A stretch of DNA of 64,000 nt from Nematostella vectensis (Eukaryota > Cnidaria > Anthozoa > Actiniaria > Edwardsiidae), in NCBI RefSeq assembly GCF_932526225.1, contig NC_064034.1, positions 10,922,887 to 10,986,886 of the forward strand, read 5' to 3'. Shown piece by piece: positions 1 through 15,000 of this stretch. The position numbers were made by a program, and so were the translations under genes. The notes under the pieces were generated by a model. It had not been told where the DNA came from. It saw only the letters and a list, made by a program, of their open reading frames with translations, and did not search any database. Position 1 is the stretch's first letter; every line of letters starts with the position of its first letter.

Positions 1-51
1 TCGCTGGACGTTGCCGTACTCAAGTGGTCATAAGACAAGTTAGCTATCGTT

Positions 52-3000
52 ATGAATTCTATCCAACGCTCTCTAATCTTCCTAAGGCTTTTGATTTTGC
101 TCGTCACATTATTTGACAAGAACGCATTTGCGGAGGTAAGCAAGACTCGAACACCCCCTAAATGCAATTGTGTTGCAATAGGCGGGAAGACGAGTGTGGT
201 ATTTAACTATTTGTACCGTGGAATAAATTTCCAAATGCAAGGTACTTTTATACTGGCCAATGCTTTATCTCAAGATGAATTAATTAATTGATGATTGCAG
301 GCCGTGTCTAGCGATGCAAAGCGATCCCTGCGGCTTCATGAACTGCTGACCGCGGAAGAGACGGTGAGATTGTTCAATGATAAACAAGCTGGTAAGAAAT
401 GGTACATGCACTTCACACATAACCAGCTATAAATACACGAGGTACATTTAATTGAAAATGTATTGCGTTAACCGGGAAACAATGAGAATGCGAGAAACTT
501 AATTTGATTGTCCTTAATTAAGTTTGTGAGGCTTGTTGTAAATGTTTGTTTATTTAATGTGTTTGACGAATCACTCCAAATCACTATCGTCAGCATTTTC
601 AACTGTAGAAATATCGATGGATATTGAAAGTTTCCTTATTTTTACTCAATTACTTCATGTTTGGCAATATATAACTTGGCAATACATAATCTTAATCGTG
701 GGTCGTTCTGTTTTTAAGTGCTACAAGTACTTTTAGTTTAACGACATAAAATCAAAATCTGCACTTTTGCACTTACGTGATATTTTCTTAGTAACGGTAT
801 AAAATGATAGAAAAACATGCATCATTTGCCTTCTTCGGCCCTTTTTATAAATTTGTGGTTAGCGGTTTTTGTACCTTGATATAAGATCTGGTCATTTACA
901 AGAAATAATCTGCTAGTACGCCTTAGCTTTTACGGGAGTTTTCTTAATTCACCCTATGAATTGTCATTTTGAGTTGTCATTTTTTTTACCGATACGCTTA
1001 TTTTAAAAAAGCACGGATATAACCATTCTATGGTCTTGTCCATTTGAACTTTTTCGAGATCAAAAACAGTCTCATTCTGTTTAATCATGGTCCATTTCGA
1101 CAATCTGCGAATAACTGGACGAAACTTGTCGACGAAATGGACGATTACTTGCAGTCTCTTGACCTGGTTGAATATAGACAGTCTTTTCTGTAGCTATGTG
1201 GTTAATTTGTAGCGCGTTGTCACCGCTTGATATCTATATTATCTATATTAACTTATTACGTGAGCTTGAATTGTGACATAAGTAGTTTCAATGAAAAAAA
1301 TGTTGTAGACAGGGGTGATCACTCTATCTTTTAGGTTATAAAATCCTACCAACCGCTATCCCTTATGGGGTATTAAAAAATTATTCCAACTTTGTAATCC
1401 CTAAGGGGTCCCCACACTACTGGATCATGATATCCTAATAGAACAACTGCACATGAAAGTTGTCAGATAAGAGATGTGCAGTATCAAAGAAAATCAGGAA
1501 AAACTGAAACAAATGTTTTTTAGTACTTTTAAGCACTTATAAGTTTACAAATTGCATGGACCACTCCCATCTATGAAGAATTAAAAAGTTGCTGTTGACC
1601 ACACCTAAAGAGTTAAAATTGATTTTGCTGACAATCACTCATCCCTGTTTGCTTTTATGGGAGCCCCCCCCCTTCATGCTATGAAACCACCTTCTAAATA
1701 AACAGAAATTAGATTACTGTCGAAAAAACTAATGAAAAAAGTGTCCTCAATTTGATGCAGTCATTTTCATGTACACAGGAGATAATTAAGGAATTCTGAG
1801 CATATATCCATTTTTTTCTAGAAAAACAAGTATTTTTACGATCATTATTGTTTTTGTCTATTTTTCAAGGCTAAAATGATACTTTTTTATTGAAGATTGG
1901 AAAATTGATAAGTAGTTTTGATGAAAAAAATGTTGTAGACAGGGGTGATCACTCTATCTTTCAGGTTTTAAAATCCTACCAACCGCTATCCCTTATGGGG
2001 TATTAAAAAATTATTCCAACTCTGTAATCCCTAAGGGGTCCCCACACTACTGGATCATGATATCCTAATAGAACAACTGCACATGAAAGTTGTCAAAAAA
2101 GAGATGTGCAGTATCAAAGAAAATCAGGAAAAACTGAAACAAATGTTTTTTAGTACTTTTTAGCACTAAGGTTACAAATTGCATGGACCACTCCCATCTA
2201 TGAAGAATTAAAAAGTTGCTGTTGACCACACCTAAAGAGTTAAAATTGATTTTGCTGACAATCACTCATCCCTGTTTGCTTTTATGGGAGCCCCCCCTTC
2301 ATGCTATGAAACCACCTTCTAAATAAACAGAAATTAGATTACTGTCGAAAAAACTAATGAAAAAAGTGTCCTCAATTTGATGCAGTCATTTTCATGTACA
2401 CAGGAGATAATTAAGGAATTCTGAGCATATATCCATTTTTTTCTAGAAAAACAAGTATTTTTACGATCATTATTGTTTTTGTCTATTTTTCAAGGCTAAA
2501 ATGATACTTTTTTATTGAAGATTGGAAAATTGATAAGTAGTTTTGATAAAAAAAATGTTGTAGACAGGGGTGATCACTCTATCTTTCAGGTTATAAAATC
2601 CTACCAACCGCTATCCCTTATGGGGTATTAAAAAATTATTCCAACTCTGTAATCCCTAAGGGGTCCCCACACTACTGGATCATGATATCCTAATAGAACA
2701 ACTGCACATGAAAGTTGTCAAAAAAGAGATGTGCAGTATCAAAGAAAATCAGGAAAACTGAAAAAAATGTTTTTTTAGTGCTTTTTAGCACTAAGGTTAC
2801 AAATTGCATGGACCACTCCCATATATCAAGAATTAAAAAGTTGCTGTTGACCACACCCGAAGAGTTAAAATTGATTTTGCTGACAATCACTCATCCCTGT
2901 TTGCTTTTATGGGAGTCCCCCCCCCATGCTATGAAACCACCTTCTAAATAAACAGAAATGAGATTATTGTCAAAAAACTAATGAAAAAAGTGTCCTCAAT

Positions 3001-6000
3001 TTGATGCAGTCATTTTCATGTACACATGAGATAATTAAGGAATTCTGAGCATATATCCATTTAAAAAAAAAAAACAATTTTTTTACAATCTTTATTGTTT
3101 TTGTCTATTTTTCAATGCTTTAATGATACTTTTTTATTGAAGATTGGAAAATTGGAAAGTAGTTTTAATGAAAAAAATGTTGTAGACAGGGGTGATCACT
3201 CTATCTTTTAGGTTATAAAATCCTACCAACCGTTATCCCTTATGGGGTATTAAAAAATTATTCCACCTCTGTTATCCCTAAGGGGTACCCACACTACTGG
3301 ATCATGATATCTTAATAGAACAACTGCACATGAAAGTTGTCAGATAAGAGATGTGCAGTATCAAAGAAAATCGGGAAAAACTGAAAAAATGTTTTTTAGT
3401 ACTTTTAAGCACTTATAAGTTTACAAATTGCATGGACCACTCCCATCTATCAAGAATTAAAAAATTGCTGTTGACCACACCCAAAGAGTTAAAATTGATT
3501 TTGCTGACAATCACTCATCCCTGTTTGCTTTTATGGGAGTCCCCCCATGCTATGAAACCACCTTCTAAATAAACAGAAATTAGATTACTGTCAAAAAACT
3601 AATGAAAAAAGTGTCCTCAATTTGATGCAGTCATTTTCATGTACACATGAGATAATTAAGGAATTCTGAGCATATATCCATTTTTTTCTAAAAAAAAACA
3701 TTTTTTTTTTTTACAATCTTTATTGTTTTTGTCTATTTTTCAATGCTTTAATGATACTTTTTTATTGAAGATTGGAAAATTGGAAAGTAGTTTTGATGAA
3801 AAAAATGTTGTAGACAGGGGTGATCACTCTATCTTTTAGGTTATAAAATCCTACCAACCGCTATCCCTTATGGGGTATTAAAAATTATTCCAACTCTGTA
3901 ATCCCTAAGGGGTCCCCACACTACTGGATCATGATATCCTAATAGAACAACTGGACATGAAAGTTGTCAAAAAAGAGATGTGCAGTATCAAAGAAAATCA
4001 GGAAAACTGAAAAAAATGTTTTTTTAGTGCTTTTTAGCACTAAGGTTACAAATTGCATGGACCACTCCCATATATCAAGAATTAAAAAGTTGCTGTTGAC
4101 CACACCCGAAGAGTTAAAATTGATTTTGCTGACAATCACTCATCCCTGTTTGCTTTTTTGGGAGTCCCCCCCCCATGCTATGAAACCACCTTCTAAATAA
4201 ACAGAAATGAGATTATTGTCAAAAAACTAATGAAAAAAGTGTCCTCAATTTGATGCAGTCATTTTCATGTACACATGAGATAATTAAGGAATTCTGAGCA
4301 TATATCCATTTTTTTCTAAAAAAAAAAAACAATTTTTTTTTACAATCTTTATTGTTTTTGTCTATTTTTCAATGCTTTAATGATACTTTTTTATTGAAGA
4401 TTGGAAAATTGGAAAGTAGTTTTGATGAAAAAAATGTTGTAGACAGGGGTGATCACTCTATCTTTTAGGTTATAAAATCCTACCAACCGCTATCCCTTAT
4501 GGGGTATTAAAAAATTATTCCAACTCTGTAATCCCTAAGGGGTCCCCACACTACTGGATCATGATATCCTAATAGAACAACTGCACATGAAAGTTGTCAG
4601 ATAAGAGATGTGCAGTATCAAAGAAAATCAGGAAAACTGAAAAAAATGTTTTTTTAGTGCTTTTTAGCACTAAGGTTACAAATTGCATGGACCACTCCCA
4701 TATATCAAGAATTAAAAAGTTGCTGTTGACCACACCTAAAGAGTTAAAATTGATTTTGCTGACAATCACTCATCCCTGTTTGCTTTTTTGGGAGTCCCCC
4801 CATGCTATGAAACCACCTTCTAAATAAACAGAAATTAGATTACTGTCGAAAAAAACAATGAAAAAAGTGTCCTCAATTTGATGCAGTCATTTTCATGTAC
4901 ACAGGAGATAATTAAGGAATTCTGAGCATATATCCATTTTTTTCTAGAAAAACAAGTTTTTTTACGATTATTATTGTTTTTGTCTATTTTTCAATGCTAA
5001 AATGAGACTTTTTTATTGAAGATTGGAAAATGTGAGGCAGGCCTTTGAAACTTGTTAGTAGATCTCTGCCTAATAAATACAAAGGCCTATTAAATTATAG
5101 CATCCTTTTACAGTAAATGAAAGTCTGTTGTTTATGCAAGTATGAAATGATTTAACCTGGTTTCCTTGACACAAACATCCTGCAGCAAGACTCCTGCCAT
5201 TCAGCTGAAGCTTTACTCTTTTGGGCAAGTGTGTATATTACTATCCACTGAAAACAGCTTGTCACCCTGGCTGCCATTCTGTTTCTGCTGCCTACATCAT
5301 TCTTGTTGTGGCTATGGGCAAGTCACTTTATTTGCTCATCAGTGAGGCTAGGCATCTATAATTTTAATAATAAAGAGTCATAATTCTTACAGTTACTTTG
5401 GAATACCCAGGGGGGCTGTTAATTAAGAATCATCATTCACCATTTGATATCACTGATGGGGTTGTCAACACAAATCCCTAGAAAGTAAAATTGCAGCAAA
5501 AGACAATCCCTTGCTTTATGCAGAAAGCATTTTAAGCCAAAGAATGAAATTACAGTGTAGTGTTTCTTTTTATTTCATATTATCTTTCTCTAAAGATTTG
5601 TGCCAAGTCATTATTATTGATTTATTTAGCTTTGCTTCTTGGCCAATGGTTTACATGGACCATTTTGCATCCATTGACAAATTTAAGCCAGTTATAAATA
5701 AATATATGTTTAACTTCATAAATCATATTGAACAGTCCTTGACACATAATAATCATAGTGAATTTTACATATCGCACCTAAATGTATATTAGCTGATCTG
5801 TTCAAGTTTGTCACATTTTGATATATTTGTCCAACTTTGATATATTTGCCGGTTGATAAACTGTTGATAAACTGTTGTTTATCAACCAGCTATCTGGACA
5901 TGGTCAGAGTGAAATGATGTTTAATGGAACACTGGCCTGTAGATTAAAAAAAATAAATTTCCTGACTTTAACATGTATAGATTTTAAAACACATGCGAAG

Positions 6001-9000
6001 GAACTAAGTTCGACAGTGTGACTAGTCCGACAGACTATAGTTCGTTACTGAACATTTAAAATCCAAACAGTCCAAAGGAAGCAAAACGCAGAATGAAAGG
6101 ATTCCAACCACCTCGTAAAACGACAAAGACTGTAATTTGAATCGATTTATTAAGGGAAGAAAGGGTACTTTGGAAGAACAAGCGGAATTCGATGGTGATA
6201 TTGAGAAGAGTATTTTCGAATCATTCGAAGATTGACGAGAATCGTGCGCCAGATGAACCGGCCACCTGTTAAGAATTTCGCGGCGTTCCAAGCGAACCGT
6301 TCGAGGACTTTGATTATACGCCAGCGATCCCGAGGAAGAGGAGATTGAACCACTAGCAAAATCTTTTAGGAAGTTCCCTATTCCGCAACTCTTTTGCGAG
6401 AGTGTGATGTAGCAGTTAGAGGTTTTTTTTATGATTCTTCGCCATCCTCGTTATTTGCTTTCGAATAATGGTCCTCTCTGTTACTTCAAGCTCTTTCGTC
6501 TATATTTAGCTGTTTAGTAGTAAATTTACGGGGACATATCGGAGCATTTGCCTTAGTGCGTGAAAAATTAAAGCCGCGTTGTCACAAGTTTACTTCCGGT
6601 CGATGGGTGTCTACAAAACGAAGACCTAAAACCTAATACCTAAAACCTGTGACCCCAAAAGCTACGACCCCAAAAGCTACGATCCCTAAAGCTACCACCC
6701 CAAAAGCTACCACTCCCCCAAAATTTCAGTTATTATTTAGTCTACGTTTTGTTTCCCAAATGGCTACACAGCGCGAAAGGTTCATATGGAATCAGAGATC
6801 CTAATGAGGTAATTCAGCAAATTTTGTTGTGCTTTTCATGGAGGAAATATTCTCATGTGCGCGCCAATGTCAATGAAGAATTTTAATCGTCGTTTATTAT
6901 TCGCTGTGTCTACTTGCACGGCTTCCGGTAGAGAAGGGAAAAAAAACTAGCTGCACGGCTGTCTCCAGTTTTCTCGATTTTTTAGCCTAAATAACAAGTT
7001 TCTGGCTTTAAAACACTTCCACGATTATTTAGAACAGCCAAGCGATGATTTTTAGCCTGAAAAGCTATGCAACAAGCGGCCCGCAAATGCTCGGCAAAGT
7101 ATGAACGAAGCGCGGAGTTCGACATTTATGCATCGTTCATTATGTGCCGAGCACTCGCATGTCGCCTTTTGCGAATTTTTTCAAGCTCGAAGCCATCGTT
7201 TGGTCGTTTCTTAAAACGCCGATAAACTCAGGAACCGGAATGTCACCCGGTAAACATTTTCGGGTGTTTCTTCTAAAATCTTAATTGCCCGCTAACTTTC
7301 GGGAAACCGCTTCATGCTCTAGTTGTGTCGAGTTGTAGAAAGTTTTCATCACAGAGAAAACTATTCCACTGCCCGGTAAAAAGTGGGCCAATCAAGGCTT
7401 ACATCATTCTATCAGATTTCCCTCCAACCAATCAGGTTTCATCTCTGTCAAATGATTTGATATTTAGCTGTCACAGTGCGCATAAAAATATAAACAGCTT
7501 TGCGAAATTATAAGTTTATAATTATATGTACTTGTTCTTTGTCTTTCTTTCGAAAAATGTCGATGCCACAGCAATTTTTGGGGTGCACGTTGTCTACAGA
7601 CATCGACAAAACTAGGATTTCAGTAACTATTTAGCCAATCTATTCATAAAGTTTAAAAATTATAATTTACTTGTCTGGAACCCACATCGGCACGCTACGC
7701 AAAAGCTTTGTTTTGATAAACACTTCTCCTCGCCAGGAAGTTGGAAAACTTTTCTGGGGGCATTTTTCTAAATAACCGGTAATTGCCGGGTATGTTAGGT
7801 TACCGGGAGAGTTTTTGGGATAATTTTTCGGGCAAAGGAGCGTGTCTGAAAAATGTGTGCAACTACAATTTTTAATGGGACAAATAAACGACGATTAAAA
7901 ATAGTTTATTGGCGGGCACATGAGAATATTTCGTCCATGAAAAGCACAACAAAATTCGCTGAATTACCTCATTAGGATCACTGATTCCATATGAAACTTT
8001 CGCGCTGTGTAGTCATTTGGGAAACAAGGTAGACTAAATAATAACTGAAATTTTTGGGGGGTCGTAGCTTTTGGGGTCGTAGCTTTAGGGGTCGTAGCTT
8101 TTGGGGTCACAGGTATTAGGTTTTAGGTCTTCGTTTTGTAGACACCCTCCGGTCGATTACGTTACAATCTCCGATGATTTTTTAACGGAAAACGCGAAAA
8201 ATATTTCAAAATATTGAAAGCAGTGTGTATATTGCAAGTTTCTTCGAGGATGTGATTGGTAATTTAGAGCGGATGGCATGTTAAATATCTCGGATTCTAA
8301 TAGATTCTTTTGTCTTTAACGGTTGAGGTTTCCGTCGGACCTCCAGAAGTGAACTGGTGACAATGCGGCTTTAAGAGCGGAACATCAGCATGGTAAATTT
8401 ACGGAGACCATCAGAGAGCATGGTAAATTTACGGGGAGCATCAGAGAGCAGGTGTATAAAATTTGGCCAAATCGTTTTAGTTAATGTATAGCATAACCAC
8501 ATGTTATACAAACGGACAAATAAAATAACACTTGTTTCATTTAAAAGAGTTCCGGTTTTGATAGTTGTCAGGATTTTTAACGATAAATATATTCCCAACC
8601 GCCCCAAATAGGCATTTTAATAAGCATGGCTATAGACTGTGATTTTGGCCATTCATCGAGGCACCAGACTCTGGATAAGGTACGCAAAAATGGCTTAGAC
8701 GAACTAATATTATAAAGGAGCCCTCGATTTAATGGGTAAGGGCCATTTTTAAGAATGTTCGCTAGTAACTATAGCTTAATTACCCCTTCTGAAAGGTGTA
8801 ACATAGTGCATTTTTAAATGGTATTCCAAAAAAAAAAATGCCCGTTTACTTACTAAAAATAATGAAGTGCCAGATTATTCCCGTTATTTTCTAAAAAGTG
8901 CAGATTTTGATTTTTAGTTGTTTTTGCTCTTATTTTTTGATAATTTATGTATTTGAGTGCCGTGTCGTATTTTTATTAAATTATAATTTTTTTACTCCAT

Positions 9001-12000
9001 TAGTCTTTCGCGCTCTGTTGCAAAAATTGTACCAGCCAGAGAAAAAATATAATCATCCACTCACAAAAAAAAGTTATGATTTTCCTCTGAAAATGCAGTT
9101 TAATACCGAATCGCTGATTAAAATGATATAAAACAAGGTCTGTATTGTATGTATATTATCAACTCAACAGTCTTATTTTTTCGGACTAATTATAACCCTT
9201 AATCGTGTTATCTATTTTTAGTGACCTTATCTTTCTTCCAGCGATTAAATCTCACTCTGTCATAGTCTTTTACGCTCAGGTCGTCCATACGACCTCCATC
9301 ATAACTTACTATTATACCCTACACTTATAACTCGTGCTGGTCCTTTTTTTATGTCTATCTCCTCATGATGCAAAATAGCAATTTTATTCTCTTTTCAAAA
9401 ACAGAAACTTTGCAATTAATTTGCAGTTACATTCAGTATAAATAGCAAGTGACTCGTGCGACTGGCATGCGCCTATAGCAATGTACATGATATGTTTAAT
9501 GTTTTCATATGATACCCCTAGTGATATAGCAACGCAATACAATACACCAATTCAAGGCATATATCTCTCTTAAGCACGTTTTTACCTCAAGCTCTTTTTT
9601 TTTGTTGCTGAACTCTGTAACATTCGTTTCTTTCAGAACTCAAAACAGATGTTTTGTTGATAATAAGCAATATCAAAATATCGGATCACTTCACCTATTG
9701 GAACACGTAGAACGATATCATCGTCCTACGTTATATCGTCCTACGATTTACGTTATTGTAGACGACGTTCGTTTATCGTCTACGATTAAACATCGTTGAC
9801 GGTTTACGTAACGATTTACATTTACGATTTACGTTACGATTTACGTTTACGATTTACGTTTACGATTTACGTTTACGATTCAAAATTACTCGGGATTTCC
9901 GGGATGTACTATAGTTTCGATAGCATCTACGTTTACGATTTATCTGTTTGGGGACCGTTATAGGGGAGATGTTCAGGTTCTGCGGCTTTGTTTTGGCCGT
10001 TTTCTCTCCATATTGCGGTGAAAGAAAAAAAATATATGCCGTGATACGCAGGGTACTCATCCCAAAAGATATTGCCATTCAAGCTGCTGGAATTTCGAAA
10101 AAAAAAGATAATGAATGAGGGCGCTATTCGAAAATTATTGCGTGGATTAATTGTAGCTAATAATGAAACAGTATTTTTCTCTATAGTTTAAAAGGTATCA
10201 TTTTTACCTCGAAAAGAAAGCAGATTCTTTAGATTTACACTATGAAAAAATTCATCTAATAAGAATCGACTTTCTTTTTAAGGTAAGAATGATACCTTTA
10301 TAAATAAAGATAAAAAGAAGACTGTTCTATTTTCAGCTACATTTAAAAAAATTAAACTACAGCGAGAGTATTTTAATTCTATTTAGATTCTATTTTCGTA
10401 TCTGCCCTCGTGTAATTTGCTTGAGAAAAAGGAATTTTGAAGGCCATTCATTAGTCACATTTCCCTGCTAGCAGAGGCCTCTTTTCTCTGTATTTCGCTG
10501 GGCTGGAGTTCGCGAGGAAAAGATACCTCTGCCATGGGTCGAGACTGTTTCTGTTGCGCATGCGTGAGCGTTAATAAGCGACCGACGTGCCAAAACCCGT
10601 ACCATCGCGCTAAAGCTGCCAATATGCTTTGCATGGGTTTAGTCGGAAATCATGAATCAAACTCCGGTTAGTTCTCCTCTTCGAAAAAAAAAAAAAAAAA
10701 CAACTGTTCAATTTCAATCACCTAAAACGTCACTAAAAAGATTGAGCAACAAACGCAGCAAAGACGAGTTTTGTCTTGTTTGTGGGATTAATTTCAAGAC
10801 ATCTGGGCAGGCGAGTTTCTTCAATGTAAATATCGCACAGTTGGATTCGAAGAAAATGTTACAAAACTTTTTGGTAAAATTAGATCAGCTATTCCCAGAA
10901 GAATATGCAAAACCTGTAAACGGAAGATTGACTCGTTTGTCAAAAGAGAGAAAATTCTGAATGAAGATAAGGCATTGAATGGCTTCTTTTTATAATTCGT
11001 CGCGTGATATTTCTACGGAGGACGCCGTTTCGAATGCGGGCTTATTATCCGGCAGCGGATATACGTTTCATGCATGCGCTAGTCATTGTAGGCTCAAAAT
11101 AGTGGCCAGTAATTAATGAACGGAGCATGCGCTCTGGATCTCGTCCACGATCGTGGACGGCGGTTTGATCAAACGAACGTGCGACCCATGGCAGAGGTAT
11201 CTTTTCCTCGCGAACTCCAGCCCAGCGAAATACAGAGAAAAGAGGCCTCTGCTAGCAGGGAATAGTCACATTTGTTGCAAGCATACTTTTTTCGCTTGTG
11301 ATAGTCTTCAACGTCGCGCCTTTGCGAATGTCATCCCTCGCATAGAGAAACGCATGAGATATAACTTCCTTCCTCGGTATGATCTTGAAATGAAACGGTT
11401 ACATGTTGAGATGGTGCGCGCAGCTATTTTCCGTGAAAGGTGGTCCAACATTCGGATCCATTATAGATCAAAAACGAAAATGTAAATCGTAACGTAAATC
11501 GTAACGAAAATCGTAAACGTAAATCGTCCACGATGGTAAATCGTAGACGATAAACGAACATCGTCTGCGATAACGTAAATCGTAGGACGATATAACGCAG
11601 GACGATATCATCGTGTTCCAGATGGGTGAAGTGATCCGAAATATCTACTTTATTTGCCTAATAAATTGGCGAGATCACCCATTTATGTAAATATATACCC
11701 CCACGTTGTTATTAAAGTTTTTTTCTATATCAGGAAGGACTTCCACGTGTGATATGTTGTCAGTTACTTCAATGATATGAGAGTTATATAAGGGTGGGTC
11801 GAAAAGATATTGCGAAGCAGACGGCTTATGTCTGGGTATGTCGTCAATTTGGCTAGGAGGCTCTCTTTCTCATTGAAATTGATATCATCGTTTCCTTTAC
11901 AACAAAAACTTCAGAGTATAGATCCTTTTCAAGCGGTTATGATGAAATTTTTTAACCGTTTCTTACGAATCTTGTTGATCGTTTGGCTTCATCTGCACTA

Positions 12001-15000
12001 TCATAATGTCAGCCTAAAGTCCTAGGCGTTCTTAGCCAATTTTTCTTATCGGGATTCCTGTGGTTGGTAAGAGTTGTGACGTACCAGAAAAATCTCCAAC
12101 CTGCCTCCATCCCCAAGGACAGGGAACTCGGTAAGAGCGTCTGGGGCTAGGCTGCCATAAAACTCTTATCACATGTTAAAATGAGAACTGGCATGTGTTC
12201 AAATGCAAACCTAACGTTTTGTCCCAGTTCCAGACTATGAGATCACACAGCTGTCCAATCACAGGGCACCACGAGATCTCCATGACAACCATAGACTCCA
12301 TAGCCTTAAAGCGTTCGATAAAGACTTCCAGTTATCACTCCAGCCAGCAGAAGACGTCGTTTCGCCCCAGCTAGTGCTCATGCGCAGAAGACCTGGTGAC
12401 GTATGGACAAAAGAGCTGTACACTCCCAAGGGCACGTTCCTACAAGGTCATGTGACACAAGATCCGCGATCCCATGTGGCTGTGCGGGAACTGGGCTCCA
12501 ACCAGCTGGTACGGTTTTGGTATTAAATATATTCATATTTGAATTATTTCTTATCGGATTTAGGTAGAACGAGGTACTGCTAGTACTGAGGATTGGGACA
12601 TTTTGTGTTTAATTTTGCCACTCGCTTTTACTACCACAGAGCGGCGCCATTATAAGCGACGGTCACGAGTACAAGATCGAGCCTGTGCCTCATCACATCA
12701 GACGGAAAATGAACCTGGAAGGGCACCGACATCACGTGATCAGCAGAAGAAGCTTGCGCTCCAAAGGGTCCCACGCGGAACCCTTAAAAGGTATTTGATA
12801 TCAAGCAGTTTAACAGATTAAAAGGCCCTTCATCCCACGCGGAAACGAGTTATAGGTGGGGAATCTATTCGCTCAGTGGTTGTGGTTTGTCATTAGAAAG
12901 AAAACAGTTTTGGAAGTTCGAATCTTTCCAGTAAGGAGACGTAAAATCTAGATTACGGAATAGTACTTAAAATGTCTAGACAATTGCATTATAATAATAG
13001 CATTGTGTCGTTAAAGAACGACTAATGAACGACTTTATTTTATTTTGAATAGACGTTTATTTTATTTGCCCTATTAGTTCCCGGAAAGTCGACTGAGCAA
13101 TACACGACCAGCAAGCGCACTAGGAGGAGCCTGGACCCGAAAGTGATTGAAGTCATGATGACACTTGACGAGCCGTCTGTGGGTTTCTATGGCAACCAGA
13201 GTATGAACTATGTGTTAGGAGTAGCGAACATGGTATGTGGGTTGTGAGTGGAAGCGTAACTCGACTTTCTCCCAAAGACTGCCAATATGATTGCCAGCAA
13301 TTGGGGACTTGCGCTAAGCGATCACGTGACTGTTTGGGCGGCAAACTAGCGCGCGCTCAGGCTTTTAGTGGCAAAGTAACAGCAACAAAAGGAAACTTTT
13401 TCAGAAAGGATTTAATTTTATTTAAAAAATAAAATTCAGATTTTTTTGTTTGATCATTTTGTTTTGAATTTGCCTACCACAAAAAGGTCACGTGATCTAT
13501 TAGCACAAGTCCCCTCTTGAGAGCGACAAGAGGGGGGGGGGGGTGCTAACACGCCCCTAATCTCCTACGCAGTGGCTTTAAACCCTTTCACGCAATGCGC
13601 TTTACAAGCTTTTTCTTGATTAGAAAAACGGCTCGGATGATAACAACAAAAATGTCCTGATCTAGCACAATAGATAGTACAGAAGACATTCTTTTTCAGG
13701 TCCACAGGCTTTACCGTGACAAGTCCATTGGCTTTGACTGCTCATTCACACTGACGAAAGTCTTTTTGATCGAATCATACCTGGTGAGTGCTTATATAGT
13801 TTTACTATTATCTGTTAATCTTGAAAAGGTAGCGTGATCTGTGTCTCGTAGCAATGTAACGCAACGCAGTTACGTCTTCTTGGGATAACTAGCATAGTCT
13901 AATAATGATAAGTACATTCTTCACAGGCGGAGCTCGACATCAAATTGAACGAAATCGGCTCTGCTTCTAAGTACCTGAGCGTGTTCAGCAAATGGTTCCA
14001 GACGGTCAACACTCCAGCAGGGTCTGTGGAGCACTTTGATAATGCCGTCATGCTTACAAGGTAAAGATACAGCTCGGGAAAGCTTTATTTTATCAACCTT
14101 AGGAATGATGCTCGGCTACTGTAGATACCAAGGGTGCATAATGCTTTTCTGTGTGTCAATTAAAATATTTTTATATTTTTCAGAGATATTTGTGGAACCA
14201 ACAGTTGTCAACTTGATGGTAAGTTATCATGGTGTTCCACTTACGTGATTCGTGTATATGCGCGCTGTCTGTGAGCCATTCACGTGTTGTGTGTAGATAC
14301 GCGCTGTCTGTGAGTCGTTTGCATGTGGATGCATGTAGATGAGCGTCGTCTGTTCATTGTTCATGTGTTTCGTGTAGATGCGCGCTGTCTGTGAGTCGTT
14401 CACGTGTTGCGTGTAGATGCGCGCTGTCTGTGAGTCGCTCACGTGTTGCGTGTAGATGTGCGCTGTCTGTGAGTCGTTCACGTGTTGCGTGTAGATGCGC
14501 GCTGTCTGTGAGTCGCTCACGTGTTGCGTGTAGATGTGCGCTGTCTGTGAGTCGTTCACGTGTTGCGTGTAGATGCGCGCTGTCTGTGAGTCGTTTACGT
14601 GTTGCGTGTAGTTGCGCGCTGTCTGTGACTCGTTCACGTGTTGTGTGTAGATGCGCACTGTCTGTGATTCGTTCACGTGTTGCGTGTAGATGCGTGCTGT
14701 CTGTGAGGCGTTCACGTGTTTCGTGTAGATGCGCGCTGTCCGTGAGCCGTTCACGTGTTGTGTGTAGTTGCGTACTGTCTGTGAGTCGCTCACGTGTTGT
14801 AGATGCTCACTGTCTCGAGTCGTTCACGTGTTGCGTGTAGATGCGCGCTGTTTGTGAGTCATTCACGTGTTGCGTGTAGATACGCGCTGTCTGTGAGTCA
14901 TTTACGTGTTGCGTGTAGATGCGCGCTGTCTGTGAGTCCTTCACGTGTTGTGTGTAGATGCGCGCTGTCTGTGAGTGGTTCACGTATTGCGTGTAGATGC

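Larger units (their letters stand above)
9682..11638. mobile_element. Inverted-repeat DNA element with nested insertion
   Basis: Ends are CGGATCACTTCACC and the reverse complement GGTGAAGTGATCCG, followed inward by inverted GGAACACG and by blocks of ACGATTTACGTT-type repeats at both ends (about 9715-9900 and 11480-11615). The flanking AAATAT on both sides (9676-9681, 11639-11644) is a probable 6-7 bp target duplication. A second complete element (10461-11262) sits inside. No transposase was recognised. Internal sequence between about 10180-10420 and 11280-11470 resembles parts of the element at 57916-59551. Confidence 0.78.
392..12227 (+). other. Intron 2 of gene A (11.8 kb), repeat-filled
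   Basis: The exon 2 donor (GGTAAGAA) and the exon 3 acceptor (TTTTGTCCCAG) are in matching phase. The intron contains the 625-bp satellite, an inverted-repeat element (6605-8147), and a larger inverted-repeat element (9682-11638) with a third element nested inside. Bases 392-1281, 5037-6594, 8158-9675 and 11645-12227 show no gene or clear repeat, apart from AT-rich sequence and an imperfect palindrome near 5850-5890 (GGTTGATAAAC and its complement). Confidence 0.85.

Noticed and set aside
1449-4827. Repeated 66-78 codon frames on both strands
   Set aside because: They recur because the satellite recurs; stops and starts shift between copies and no protein family is recognised.
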